NCBI RefSeq assembly: GCF_026745355.1
Contig: NC_079210.1
Span: 21,406,483 to 21,470,482, forward strand
Direction: 5' to 3'
DNA length: 64,000 nucleotides
Source of the DNA: Beta vulgaris subsp. vulgaris
Lineage: Eukaryota; Streptophyta; Magnoliopsida; Caryophyllales; Amaranthaceae
This document shows, in pieces, positions 11,183 to 23,059 of this stretch (the first letter of the stretch is position 1; the number at the start of each line of letters is the position of its first letter). A program made the translations under genes and the position numbers. The notes under the pieces were generated by a model. It ran no database searches. It had not been told where the DNA came from and worked only from the letters and a program-made list of their open reading frames with translations.

Positions 11183-11479
11183 GTGCAATATATGTTGAAA
11201 ATGGTCACGGTATGAAAAAATAGGTTAATATGTTTTGAGATTTGGATAAGGGTTTTGGACTTTTATTTATACGTGAACGAAGTTTCTTCATCGACCAAAC
11301 TAGTTTTTCTTCACTTCTGCTACTTTGAATGCTCCTTTTTAGTTTTTAAAATGGGAGTTATAAAATGGATAAAAATCCAATAAAAGATGTGATAAGAGTG
11401 CAATAAGAAAAATATACCATCCATCCAAATCAAAGAAACAAAAATTACTCTTTTTTGCTGCAAAAATATTATAGCATAC

Positions 11480-11548
11480 TTGATGATCAGGGCGTGTTAA
11501 ATCAAATGGAACATGACATCTTTCTCGCAACCTTTGTAGTCTTTGCTC
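11480..11548 (-). CDS. ELMO-domain gene, coding exon 2
   Basis: The 69-nt exon encodes 23 residues beginning EQRLQRLRERCHVPF and ending TRPDHQ. This matches the helix that precedes the ELMO core in plant family members (QEERLQRLKERLEVPFDESRPDHQ-like). The acceptor on the minus strand is ATCTTACTAG and the donor is GTATGC. Phase is 0 on both sides, so it joins exon 1 (ending SVIQ) and exon 3 (starting DSLTALW) without a break. Intron 2 to exon 3 is 10,463 bp. An upstream in-frame Met is not needed because the open frame continues through the acceptor. Confidence 0.88.
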
Positions 11549-12447
11549 CTAGTAAGATATATAATAATATAAGATTTACAACTCATGGCTTCATATTAAA
11601 ACTACATAGTAGATATGCTATATACTTATTTTGAAGTAAAATTCAATTTCTAACTTTAACAAATAATAAACTACAATAGAATATATTTAAACGGTGAACG
11701 ATAAAGAGAGTGCTGCATGATTTTGGAAGTTACTGTTGCACATATTCCAAAAGGAAAAAACGAGGGAGAATAGGAATAATGCCTTCATACATAATGCAAT
11801 AATCACAATAAAAGACAAACCATATCATTCAAAGGTATAAATATTACAATTAGATGCCATACTTTCTCCTTTTTTTACTTGCACCTTAATAGAGTATAAA
11901 ACTATTCATGGGGTTTTAACCATCAACTTAACCTTTTGATTTAGTTGGTCATCTGATATGATTTCAAAGCCAGCACGACAAAGCGGTCATGGGCTGAAAT
12001 CTCATCCACTCCTCATTTCTAAATAGAATACTTAACGCCGAGTATGATGTGGCATTCCAAAAAGAACTACATTATGAAAATGGTTGTTCAGGTTTCTTGT
12101 CGAGCATCTAAAGTTCTAACACATTTATAAACTATGCTATAAGTGCATTTACCATCAAGGAGAGCGTTGACGTATAAAAGTGACTCATTAGACTATAAAA
12201 AGAGTAAGTACATGGAACACATTCAAAATGTGTGTTGATCCGTATTGTAAAGATGTGTACGAGGCAGGATAAGTGTTAAAATTTCGCTCATTGATCTTGT
12301 TTTCTTATAATATATTAATTATATAATACGAAAAGGAAAACATGTTTAGAAATTACTAGCAATTAAAAATTTAGGCCATATTAAGAAAAGCGTTAGCTAA
12401 GATTGATAGTTTGCACTAATTGAGAAAGTTGAACTTTGAACATTTAT
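11549..12447. other. ELMO intron 1 sequence, no gene recognised
   Basis: AT-rich intron DNA between exon 2 and the LINE target duplication. No transposon ends, protein similarity or strong repeats were recognised. Confidence 0.5.
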
Positions 12448-12649
12448 AAGTCATTAGCCCTTTATTTTGATGCAAAAAGAGAGGAAGACCTCAGTAATAA
12501 CAGTAAAAGCATTAGGAAAAAAAACACAAAAAAATTAGGGGGTACAAAGCGAGGCATAGCCACACCTATAATGTCCTCAAACAAAATTCTCCCTAAAGTT
12601 AAAGGGGGACTTGAATCAACTCTAATTTGTTGTTCTGCATGACACCTTA

Positions 12650-13526
12650 GTTTGTCAGCCAATTTGCTGCTCAGTTACCTTTTCTATAGCAATGTATAAT
12701 GTCCACTTCCCATTCTTGTGAGGTATCTTCCTGCAATGGTGAATGATATGCATACACTCGCCCTCATATTCTTCAGTACCTTTGAGGTCCCCAATTGTTG
12801 TTTGATTATCCATTTGAATCTGTAGCTTTTAGATTTGTATTCTCTTATCCATCTTCAACCCAAAGTTCACGACACAAACTTCAGCCATGAAGGTTCGACA
12901 TGAGCCCAAGTTTATAGAAAAGCCACATATCAATTTCTCCGCACTATCTCGAAATAGCCCGCCTCCTCCAGCTGGGCAGGGGCCCCTTTAGTTTCTCCAT
13001 CCATATTAAGTATAACCATCCATGAGGATGGGCAACCCATCGAACGAATATCTCTTGGCGCATGGAATGGGTAGCAGTAAGTATATCTGGATTCTCTAAC
13101 ACTCGCCAAGCTTCCTGAAAACGAGTCATTGAAATCTGAGCACGTTCACTGGCATTTCTTGCGTGTTACTAAAAGCAACACAATTCCTCCAGCGCTATAA
13201 CCACCAAACCACAATCGCAAGGAAAATCGACCATGTTTCAGGAGAGAAGTCTTGGCGTGATTGAATTTTTATATTTTTCGCAATCAATTGTTGTAAGTTA
13301 CTTGATCTGGAGGAGGTCGAGCTTGCGGTCCTCCCACTTGACGCCATACTTCCCTAGCAACTTTACAGTCACAAAGAACGTGGAGAGTAGTTTCATCCTC
13401 ATCTTCACATAAACCACAACGAGGTGTGTTAGTTAGAGCATGTTTTGCACGATTAGCATTACGATCATGCATAGCTAGCCATAAGAATACACAGATGCAT
13501 TGCTGGATGCGCATGCTCCATACCAA
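12650..13526 (-). pseudogene. LINE ORF2 C-terminus: zf-RVT and RNase H remnants
   Basis: The first part (13526-13284) shows zf-RVT text: FLWLAMHDRNANRAKHAL, then CGLCEDEDETTLHVLCDC with its Cys/His pattern, and AREVW. After a frame change, PHGWVILNMDGETKG marks the start of an RNase H domain (catalytic Asp in the MDG context), and its end reads ADKLRC near 12660. Stops in between make it non-functional. RNase H domains of this kind occur in one branch of plant L1 elements and would degrade the RNA strand of the hybrid. Confidence 0.78.
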
Positions 13527-14229
13527 ATCCTAAATACCATCTGACATTTGCTCCTCACATTTAGCTTTGCGAATGATATTTAGCGTGTATTTGATTGTGA
13601 ATATACCACGAGGTGTTCCTCCCTAATATGCCAAATCATCCACCATCAGGTCTTCTTTGAGGACATAAGAGTCAATTTCTTTAAGAATATGTGGTGGAAG
13701 ATAACTGGCAAAGTCTTTACACTTCCACGCTATTTCCATATCCCATAAATCATCTACAATGACGCCATTAATTTTGTCAGGTACAACTTGAGTTGCTACC
13801 TCTCGAAGGGTATGATTTGTTCCCATTTGTGATCCCAAAAAAGTGTGAAGGTTCCCTTACTTGTTGCAACCCTTAAACCCTCCCAAATATGCTTCACATT
13901 CTCCGTCATCCCTCTCCAAACATTAGACATGTTGGTTTTAGGGACAAACATATCAACATCGCAACGACCCTTGCAATATTTACTCCTCAAAACCCACGAT
14001 ATATAAAAGTGCATTTGGTTCCATAAGAACTCGCTAGCCCAACTTTGTGAGGAACGCTGCATTCAATTATCAAGTTGAACACACGCCTAATCCTCTTTGA
14101 TCTGTAGGCCTTTGCAAACAGTCCCAAGAGAAATGATGAACCTTATGTGTTTCTTCATCCTCTCCCCATATAAACCAACGACATTTTTTTATCAATGTGG
14201 TCACATATTGATCAAGGAATTTTTGCCGT

Positions 14230-15667
14230 TTACATTGCATAAGAACTCGTGGTTGATATTGTCAATTTTGCAAGGGTGATACGGTCTGCTAGAGATAGAT
14301 ACTTTGTCTTCCAACTTGCTAACCTTCGATTAATCTTCTCACAAAGATAACCAAAAGTATCCGGGGTAACACTACTAGTAAGAGTTGGCATGCCAAGATA
14401 CATACCAAGATCCTCCGTTGCTTCAATCCCCAAGGCATGACTCACACTCAATTTATCATCTTCACTCATATTACTCGAGAAATAAACTCGAGATTTTGCA
14501 TAACTGATTTTGGAACCAGACGCAACAGAGAATCGGTGATGACAATGGTGACATGGGCTTCTTGGATGCTAGCCTCGACAAAGAGTGTAATATCATTAAC
14601 GAAAAAAGATGGGACAATTTCCGCCTGTGTCTACTCGTTTGAATAGGATCCATTTTTTCCTCAATTATATCTTCTTCAATTATTTGATTCAATCTCTCCA
14701 CGCAAAGCATGAATAAGTAAGGAGACAGAGGATCAACATATGTTATTCCTATACTAGGACGGAAGTTATCCGTGGGTTCCCCATTCCATAGAACTTGCAT
14801 CGACGTTGTAGAGATACAATCCATTATCACCGAAATAAGAAGTTGTGGGAAACGAATTTCCGAAAGAGTTTCTTGTATAAATTACAACCACAACCTATCA
14901 TATCCTTTCACAAAATCTATTCTAATGGCCATTATTGATCCTTTCATTCCTTGTTTTATTCTCATAGTGTAAATTATTTCTTGTACTATCACATTGTTGT
15001 CCGTAATTTGTCTTCCCGACACAAACCTAGTTTGTGTACAAGAATTTAAGTGGGGCATCATAGGTTTAATGCGATTGACAATACATTTTCCGATAATTTT
15101 ATAAATGACATTGCATAACCCAATTGGTCTGGACTGACAAGCAAGTTCTAGGGCGTCTCCTATTGGTGTGAAGCAAAGAAAGGTATTATTCAAGTCCGGT
15201 GGCATACCTTTTCCTTCAAGCATATCTATAACCAATTTGCAAACACTATCCGCAACCAAGTCCCAATTTTTCTGAAAGAAAAGCGCTTGGAAACCGTCGT
15301 GGTGCTTTGAGTGCACCCATTTTCTTCACCACAACCTCTATCTCACAGCGAGTCTAAGGCCTAGTAAGGGATATCCAGTCACACTACGTGCACTCAGGGA
15401 AAATGTTGACATGAAGTTGTACCTCTTCCTCCAGTGTGTCGTCTTCAAATAAGGCTGCAAAGTTGTTAACAAAGTGACCTTTAATAGCCTGCTTGTCATG
15501 AATCCAATCACCTTCAAGTGCCGCACGAACAAAAGAAAGTTTGTTCCTCCATCTTCGAGCAATCGTTCTAAGTTGAAAAAAGGTAGTGTTGTAGTCACCA
15601 TCTCGTAACCATTTAACCCTAGAATTTTGATACCATAACAGTTCTTCCTTTTCAAGAATTGCATCAA
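14230..15667 (-). pseudogene. LINE ORF2 reverse transcriptase with mutated catalytic motif
   Basis: Landmarks in order: a linker with LRDGDYNTTFF (different frame), KHHDGFQALFFQKNWD, SRPIGLCNVIYKIIGK, IRIDFVKGYDR, and SPYLFMLCVERLN. The position of the FADD motif reads FVND in the correct frame (near 14594-14605), so the first catalytic Asp is Asn. Together with several frameshifts (about 15330, 14880, 14640, 14470) this copy cannot encode an active enzyme. Confidence 0.85.
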
Positions 15668-15789
15668 TCCTTCCCTAATTTTGCTTCCAATTCGATAAAG
15701 TCATTAGCCCTTTACGAATACGAGTTCAAAGATAATTTAAGTGTTTCCCAAATTTATCGTATACTTAGTTATAGTAAGGGATATCATTA

Positions 15790-16302
15790 GGAAAATTTGC
15801 ACACAACCACCTTAAGTTTTCACTTATTTAGAAACTCCCACCTTTATGTTTTTTAAATTTCCACCTAAACTTTACAAAACCTTTATAAACTCCCACCAGT
15901 TTACAGATTTTGCCAAACTCTGTTAGTGGTGGGACCCAAATCAGTTATTTATTTTGTTTTTCTCTCCAAACAACTCATTTTCCCCCTTCTTATAGAAGAG
16001 AATTTCCCTTTTCACACTTTGATCCTTCACCCACATCTTATCAGAAGGAGGTCTATCCCCTTTGTTGCTTGTGTTGGAGGGAAATTCTCTTATATAAGAA
16101 GGGGGAATTGAGTTGTTTGGAGGAAAAAACAAAAGAAATAACTGATGCTGGTCCCACCACTAACGGAGTTTGGCAAAATCCGTTAAGTAGTGGGAGTTCA
16201 TAAAGGTTTTGTATAGTTTAGGTGGAAATTTAGGAAAAAAAAACATAAAGGTGGGAGTTTTTAAATAAGTGAAAACTTGAGGTGGTTTTAAGTAAATTTT
16301 CC
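15790..16302. mobile_element. Foldback MITE (MULE-type), 513 bp, near-complete inverted repeat
   Basis: Starts GGAAAATTTGCACAC and ends GTAAATTTTCC. The two halves are reverse complements over almost their whole length (e.g. ACTCCCACCTTTATG left, CATAAAGGTGGGAGT right; TGGTGGGACC left, GGTCCCACCA right). Flanking 9-mers ATATCATTA (15781-15789) and ATATCCTTA (16303-16311) differ at one base, as expected of a MULE-type target duplication. Transcripts would form a ~250-bp hairpin. It lies in ELMO intron 1. Confidence 0.85.
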
Positions 16303-16535
16303 ATATCCTTATAATCACTTTCCATATCAAGTTCTAATTAGAACAACCTAAATGCAAGCGCAACATTACATACATCTCAATTGTATTACCCATCCTAGGA
16401 GACATCTCGTATGAACATCTGAAATAATAATTCCAGTCAAAAAGAAATATAATTGTTCAAGTAATGTCATTGCATCCATTTGAAACGTTTTAGCTGAAGA
16501 AAAGAGCAAGAACATATGTGATCAAAACGTCTTAC

Positions 16536-16637
16536 CTGAATGACACTTAAATTATAGTCTAAAAACTTCTCACTTCCATGACGCCTAAGACCTGTGCGAT
16601 GAAGAATGCCGCCAAACCATGTTCGGGGACCAACCAT
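16536..16637 (-). CDS. ELMO-domain gene, coding exon 1 (start codon)
   Basis: The ATG lies at 16637-16635 on the minus strand and is followed by MVGPRTWFGGILHRTG, which matches the MVG.R.W.GGLF.R start of small plant ELMO proteins. The coding part is 102 nt (34 codons) ending SVIQ, with donor GTAAGA. Upstream, TATGATTGTTGTAG looks like an acceptor 8 bases before the ATG, so a 5'-untranslated exon may lie further right. With exons 2 and 3 it gives 95 codons without a stop. The open frame also continues upstream of the ATG, but family comparison favours this Met. Confidence 0.87.
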
Positions 16638-18057
16638 AGCCTTAGCTACAACAATCATACAAACAGGCACAAGTAAGAACATTTGTTTATGAAGATAACC
16701 ATAGTGGCTTTGGAGATGACTCTCGGTTCATAATTACTAATGACAATTGACAAATTAGAAGTTAGCGACACTCATCATGTATCAGACATCAATGCAGATT
16801 GCAACTAAAACAAAGCTTATCAAGATTACAATATTAGCTAAAGCTTCATCCTTCCTAAACAAATTTGAATACCTCTCTATTTGTGTAAGAGAATGATTAT
16901 ATCTTGTTTCAGTTTACACAATGTCATCTCTAACTTCATGACAAGTCTATGTAAGTTTGGGGATGGATTTATCCTTCTCTAAATAGCTTATATATGTTAA
17001 TCAGGCGCTATGCATAGAAATCTTATCTTGTATTTTCTTTTGCAGTCACCTTAGTTATTCACCAACAATTTTAGGACATCTCCACACCCAGTGGTTGGCA
17101 ATAAATGATATATTGTTGTGTAATAAAATTATAAGTTTTTCTACGTTATACCTTGGTGTTTCTTTGACATCTACCTTTTACTCCAACATTTTTAAAATTA
17201 CACATGATATCCTTAAACATTCCAGATTTTATGCACTTTGTCATTATTAACTCGAAGGCAAATGTTTTGTCTATAATTTGTAATCTAATGAACTAATGTT
17301 GCTTATAAAATGTGTCCTTTACTAGTAAAATTGTGTACAAGTTAATATAGCTCCTAAAGCTCACAAAAAGGTAACAAAATTTATGACACCTAGTAGGCAA
17401 TCAGACACTATACATTAAAGGATTGGGGTACAACATAGAAAAAAAAGAAACACAAGGGTACAATGTAGAAAATCCTTAAAATTATAGTTCTTGAGAGTAA
17501 TGCTACAATTAAACGAAATAACATTTAACGACTTTGTTTGCGAAAGCATTTTAGGTGCCTAAAATGATAAGTTGATAAAACTTTTAGATGCTAAAATGAA
17601 TTAGATGTGATTAGGAAATAACTAAAATAAGATTTCAGTTCCTAAATGATCGATATTGATAAGGTAAAAAATATAACGTTTGAAATTCAGGTATCTAAAA
17701 TCTTAGTAAATAAAGTTAATCTATTAGAGATAAGTATTAGTTGGTTGATAAATGATATCCAGATAGAAAAGGCTATTTGGTAGCATATCCAAAGACAAGG
17801 TATCATAAGGATGAATATCAATATGACCACCAACTAAAGACAAAGAAGCTTTCAACCGTTCTCATTCTTCCTTTCGAAGTTGTATCGCGAAATCATTTGG
17901 AGTTTTGAAAAAAAGATGGAAAATATAATGGCAAATGCCACCGTTCAGTTCAGTTTAATACTCAAATTGATGTCATAATGGTCACCTTTGCATTACACAA
18001 CTACATATGACAAAGTTCAACAAATGACCTTATGTTTAGCATGCTCGATAATAATCC
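16638..18057. other. Region upstream of the ELMO start codon
   Basis: AT-rich DNA expected to hold the 5'-untranslated leader, a possible 5' UTR intron and promoter of the ELMO gene on the minus strand. I could not fix a TATA box or transcription start. No transposon was recognised. Confidence 0.4.
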
Positions 18058-18654
18058 GGATTATATGGAAGTTTCAATCAGGTCGCAGCAAAAGGGATGT
18101 TAAAAAAAAACCCTCCCGAAACCCACTACAGGCGCACATTACGAGTGAATGTTATCATGCGCCCCTCCAGTAATATGGGACGGAAAAAGAAGACGACAGC
18201 TCTGCTAATTGGTCAGCGGGACCAAGTTTTTCTACTGGGCCTCAATAACCTGTAAGAGTAGAGAATATTGAAGTTTTGGAAGGTCCTGCCAATGGAACAT
18301 TAAAAGTGACGATCCAAACAGAGAAGTCGCCTAAGATGGAAAAAGAGGGTAGTTCAAATCATATAGAAGATGCTATGATAAGGGTTAACTGGCCACAATC
18401 CAATTTCAGATAAAGGTATGGGGTTAATGGTTGTTGCTCCTACTATTATTGATGGGTCTTTGAACGCAAAACTGGACAAAAACGAAGTTTAAAAACTGAA
18501 TGAAACATGGGAAAATGCGATAATTAGGTACCTACCATAACATCCATGTATACCTATATTATAGCTCAATGGGGCCTCATCAATGCACCATCTCTGTTTA
18601 AGCATGACGAAGGTTATTTTGTTATCCAAGTGAAGTAATTCATGAAGTGGTAAA

Positions 18655-19030
18655 CCCTTCCCAAGCAGGTTACATCACAGATAGATTCATTGCAGATAAC
18701 ATTCTTCTTGCAACTAAACTGATTAGGGGATACTCTAGGGCTCATGTGTCACCTAGATGTGTGATTAAAGTGGATATAAAGAAGGCTGGTGACTGAGTTG
18801 AGTGGTCCTTCCTTGAAGCTATGATGTTAGAACTGGGGTTCCCTAACCTATGGCTATGATGTTAGAACTGGGGTTTCTCTCCTAGTAGGAACCTTGCCTT
18901 TCAAGTATCTTGGTGTGCCTTTGGCAGCCAGAAAATTGAATTTCTCTCAATTTAAGATTATGGTTGATAAAATCACAATTAGGGCTCAGTCTTGGATTGT
19001 TAAGTCTCTCAGCTATGCTGGAAGACTTCA
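18655..19030 (+). pseudogene. LINE reverse-transcriptase fragment with internal deletion
   Basis: Encodes PSQAGYITDRFIADNILLA and CVIKVDIKKAGD (the family DxxKAYD, here KAGD followed by a stop), then WSFLEAMMLELGFP. The sequence then jumps to GTLPFKYLGVPLAARKLN, which normally lies ~130 residues later, so the FADD/YADD segment is missing. At the jump, GCTATGATGTTAGAACTGGG is present twice (from 18818 and from 18853). The downstream half continues after the solo LTR. Confidence 0.8.
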
Positions 19031-21239
19031 TGTAATATCCCAGAAATTTAAGCTTGATTGACATTTATAATTAGCTTTAAAAAAATGTTTAAAAATTAAT
19101 TAATTAATTAATTTAATCACTTTTGTATTATATTTGAAATAAAATAAAACATGTATTTGATAAAATAAGCTAATTTAGTATGGTGGTATAATAAAAGAAA
19201 ATAGGAAATACATACGAATTTTCGAAAATTTCTAAAATAGGAAAATCACCACTTCCACGCATTACATCTTCTTCCTTAAGCCTTCTCTCCTTGCTCTCCA
19301 AGGCTTCTTGAAGTCCTTTATCCCCAAGTATACTTTAACATTAACATTTTAGTTTCTTAGCTAGGTTTTCATTCATAAAATCTTTATAAATTGTAACCGA
19401 AATTCACCATTCTTCACCAACAAAAAATATGAAATTTATACAACCTTCTACCACCCAACCCCCTGTTTTTCCGGCTAACCTGCCGGCCAACACGCCGCCT
19501 CCTCCATGCCACCTGCTTGCCGAAGCTCCGACCACCCCTCCCCTTTGTTGCCTACTTTGTGTTACAAGCAAGTAAGTTTTAATAGTTTCCCTCCTATTAT
19601 TGTTTTGAAAAGTTTAAGTCATTAGTTTAGGCCTAGTAATTTACATGACCCAAGTATGTTTGACTAATTAACTAAACTAACTTGAATTATAGTCTTGCGT
19701 TTGTAATTCAAAATCTAAATTATAGGTATAGTAAATTTAGTTATGCGTAAGTGTGCCTATAATCTTTCAAGTTAAATATTGAAACTTAATATGTTTATAA
19801 ATCAAGTTGTTTGAACTTAGTTAATTAAACTTAACGTTATACAGTTCACTCTACTTCATGAAATAATCATACAACCTAAATTATGGTATAAAATATATTA
19901 TGAAATAATCATCAGAATTTCACATTAGTTACATAAAGGGTGATTTTATTAGTTAAATTATAGTTTACAATGTATTAGTAACTAATCACATGATTACTTG
20001 TTCATAGCTTAAATATATCAAGTAGGAAATAATACTACTTAAGTACACTCGGATTATTACTATAGTAAGCTAACGAGAAATATGTATAACTTAACATTTG
20101 TAAGTTCTTTTATAAAGTTTGAGTAATGTAAATGAAAGGTACTAGTCTTCACTTATTAACCATATGAATCCTACTTTCTAACTTTAATTAAATGAATCTC
20201 ATGTCTTAGCTAAATAGTTGTAAATAATTTTTAAGTACTTATTAGGCGCCCGATAATTAGCAGACGATAAATTTGATACTAAATCTTACGATGATAAGAT
20301 AGTTATACAACCAAACCTTCAAGTCATTAAATATGAATTTCCATGAATTCTATAAGTAGTAGTTGTTACTAAATAATTTTACATAAGATGGACTTAGAAC
20401 TCATATTAAATGTGTCATCTATTATATTAATATTAAAGGACCTTTTTAACTAATTTAGCAAGTCAAGAATTATAGTTTAAGTAATAATGGTAATAATGAG
20501 GTTCCATAACAATTAATTTCAGACACTCACTATTAAGTCATATTAAAGCACTTTATATAATGTGCACATGATGGAATTAGATCATAGAGCTTAAAAATCT
20601 AGAATAAAATAATAATAAGTCGTCTTTTATTAATTTTTGAATAGATTAGAAAGGAAAAGGGATATTACAAGCCTCCCCCCGGCTATCAAGTTTAATAATC
20701 GCAACTCGAGGTAACGTCTACTGCTAACGTCTGCCTTCCCCTTCCAACTACGTTTTATGACGCTTTTATAATGTTTTGATGATATGTGTTTATGGATTGC
20801 GGGATATGAAATATTTTTCCAACTGATCTTTACGACAATGTTATGATATAATATGGTTTTAATGATGCTTAAGAGATGTTTTATGATGTAAATGTAAAAA
20901 ATGATGAAACATGATAAATGAAAGTGAAAGACGAATCTTGGCAGTACTCTATGGACACCGCAAGTGTCACCTTTGTTGTGACCGCCTTTTGGATATGGGC
21001 ACCACAAGTGTAACCTTTGTTGTGACCGCAAGAGTGATATTATGGATTATGTTGAAGTGACTTTACATATATTTCGGATATTTAGAATACTCTGTATTAA
21101 GAGTAATTATTACTTTAAGTTGAGAATATGTAAGTTTACGAGATAATTTTAGGCTATTATATTAATAGTAGGCCCTAACCCACATGCTTAAGTTATGATT
21201 CCGCTGTTGATTAAGGTTTTGTATTTTTTGGGAGTTACA
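19031..21239 (+). mobile_element. Solo LTR (2.2 kb) with perfect 5-bp target duplication CTTCA
   Basis: Starts TGTAATATCCCAG and ends TTTGGGAGTTACA. Both flanks are CTTCA (19026-19030, 21240-21244). It interrupts LINE RT coding (..YAGRLH | LQLIRSIL..). The terminal CCGCTGTTGATTAAGG text and TGTAAT.YCC start relate it to the LTR at 6455-8377 and the pair at 42242-46209. No internal retrotransposon genes are present. Confidence 0.9.
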
Positions 21240-21960
21240 CTTCAACTAATTAGAAGTATTCTTAGTAGCATGCAAAACTATTGGGCCCATATCTTCCCTA
21301 TGTCTAAGAAGCTTATTAAAGAAGTTGAGATGGTTGGTAAAGGTTTTTATGGATAGGAAAAACTCTTGAGTCTAAAAGATATCTTGTGTCTTAGCATAAC
21401 TTCTTTCATCCTAAGGTGGCTGGGGGCTGGAATCTTACTAACATGGTTGTCTAGAATCAAGCTGTTACACTTAAACTGTTATGGGCTATCTCTTTTATAG
21501 GAGATAAACTCTAGGTGCAGTGGATCAATGCATATTACCCGAGAAGGGATGATATTTACAATGTTGTTTTAAGTAACAACATATTTTGGATCCTTAGAAA
21601 GATTGTAAATTCTTGGGATTTGATAAATGAGTTTGGTGGATGGAAGTCCGTCACACAGAAAATTCAGTATCAAAAAAGCCTATAGGGTTCTTCATGGTAG
21701 GTTTAAACAGGTTAATTGGAGAATATTAGTTTGTTATAATCATGCAAGTCCAAAAAGTAAATTCATTATGTGGCTTGCACTTCAAAATAGACTGGCTACT
21801 TGTGATAGAGTTAGCAAATGGATTTCTGGCTGTAACCTGGGCTACTGCCTATGCTTAACTGGAGTTTAACAATCCGTGCAATATTTATTCTTTCAATGTT
21901 GCTACTCATCTGAAGTGTGGGCTAAGGTGATGCAGTAGGTCAAAGTGAATGATACTCCGT
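21240..21960 (+). pseudogene. LINE RT C-terminus and zf-RVT domain
   Basis: Resumes the RT thumb (SSMQNYWAHIFPMSKKLI) directly after the LTR and continues to the zinc-binding region FSIKKAYRVLHGRF, KSKFIMWLALQNRLATCDRV and CNLGYCLCLTG, then FFQCCYSSEVWAKV. The pattern corresponds to C..C..H..C of zf-RVT with changes. Stops occur near 21355, 21450 and 21869. About 400 bp of 3' untranslated sequence and the A-run follow. Confidence 0.8.
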
Positions 21961-22366
21961 CCTGTTTTGATGATGAAACAGAATTGTGATTGGTAAAACA
22001 AAGGGTGAGAAGCCTGATGATCAAGTATTTGTGATTTTATTCACTGAAACTTTGTATGCCATTTAGAAGCAAAGAAATAGGAAACTTTTTTATAGTAGCA
22101 ATCTACCTGTTCAAACACTTGTAAGAGAAATCATGTTTAATACTGCTTGTAAGTGTAATGAGAAGCAAATAAGTCTTCTAATTCGGTAGTTAATTAAGGT
22201 TTCGAGTCTACCTCTAACCTATGTGGGATCCTTCTGTTGTTTCTTTGTTTATGTTGTAGGCCATATGTGGCCTCTAGTGCTATTTGTGTAGGTTGTATCT
22301 CAATCACCAATTTTTTTTGGTTTTTAATAACAACTTCAAACTGCCAAAAAAAATATGGATTATATG

Positions 22367-22880
22367 CCAAACGAAGAAATCTCGAAAGTTGCTAATTACA
22401 GAAGTAGCGAAACATCAAGAGATACTTCTAAAGAGATGGATTTGGTTCATGATAGTATTACTAGTCAAATATGGAGTAGAAAATAATTGTTATTGTATTT
22501 TACAAGTATCGTATTTTTTTGTATTATGATAGTTTCTACGCCTAATATGATAGTATAAATTTAAAGAAACGTGTTTCATAATTGCTTGTGGAGAAGTAGC
22601 GAAATATTTTTGTTCAAGTGAGTTATTATTTGAAATTTATATTATTTTTTTTATTATTTAAATACATTAATAATGATGTTAGAACTAGTTTGATCAAAAT
22701 CAAAATAATTATTCAACTTTTGCAACTAGTTCCGTCAAACAGTTAAACTAATCAGCTAGCTAATCAATTTCCGCTATACCTTATCAGTTTCAGCTACCTT
22801 ATCAGTTTCAGCTACATTTCAGATAGTATATTGCCAAACAGAACCAACTATTAAACTACTTCTAGAAGGTGTTGAAGTCA
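22367..22880. other. Spacer between two LINEs, probable degenerate MITE
   Basis: Non-coding. Contains a directly repeated ACCTTATCAGTTTCAGCTA (around 22777-22813) next to TATTGCCAAACAGAACC, text reminiscent of small plant hAT-type MITEs, but I could not find matching ends or a target duplication. Confidence 0.35.
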
Positions 22881-23059
22881 AATAGAAGCATCTAATAATG
22901 ATTTTGGATGACCACCATGCCATAGCACATCTCATTGCGTCTCATTTGAGAAATATTTATGAATTATCAAGCCCGAATTTAGTGGGTCCACACTGAGACG
23001 CAGATAACATTGATCTGGTATTACACGAGTTAAATCTTCCTAATAATTTAACTCAAGAT

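Larger units (their letters stand above)
12465..15697 (-). mobile_element. 5'-truncated L1-type LINE with perfect 17-bp target duplication
   Basis: Flanked on both sides by AAGTCATTAGCCCTTTA (12448-12464 and 15698-15714), an exact 17-bp duplication typical of target-primed reverse transcription. Only ORF2 from the linker before RT to the RNase H domain remains, so it was truncated at the 5' end on insertion. It belongs to an RNase H-containing L1 family different from the copy at 3326-10032. It lies in ELMO intron 1 in the sense orientation. Confidence 0.9.
18068..22356 (+). mobile_element. Decayed L1-type LINE, split by a solo LTR
   Basis: Plus-strand LINE remnants flank the LTR at 19031-21239. 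The decamer GGATTATATG occurs before (18058-18067) and after (22357-22366) and follows an A-run at 22346-22353, fitting a target duplication behind a poly(A) tail. ORF1-like text (DKNEV..LNETWENAIIRYL) at about 18477-18531 and RT fragments follow. The central catalytic part of RT has been deleted. Confidence 0.7.
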
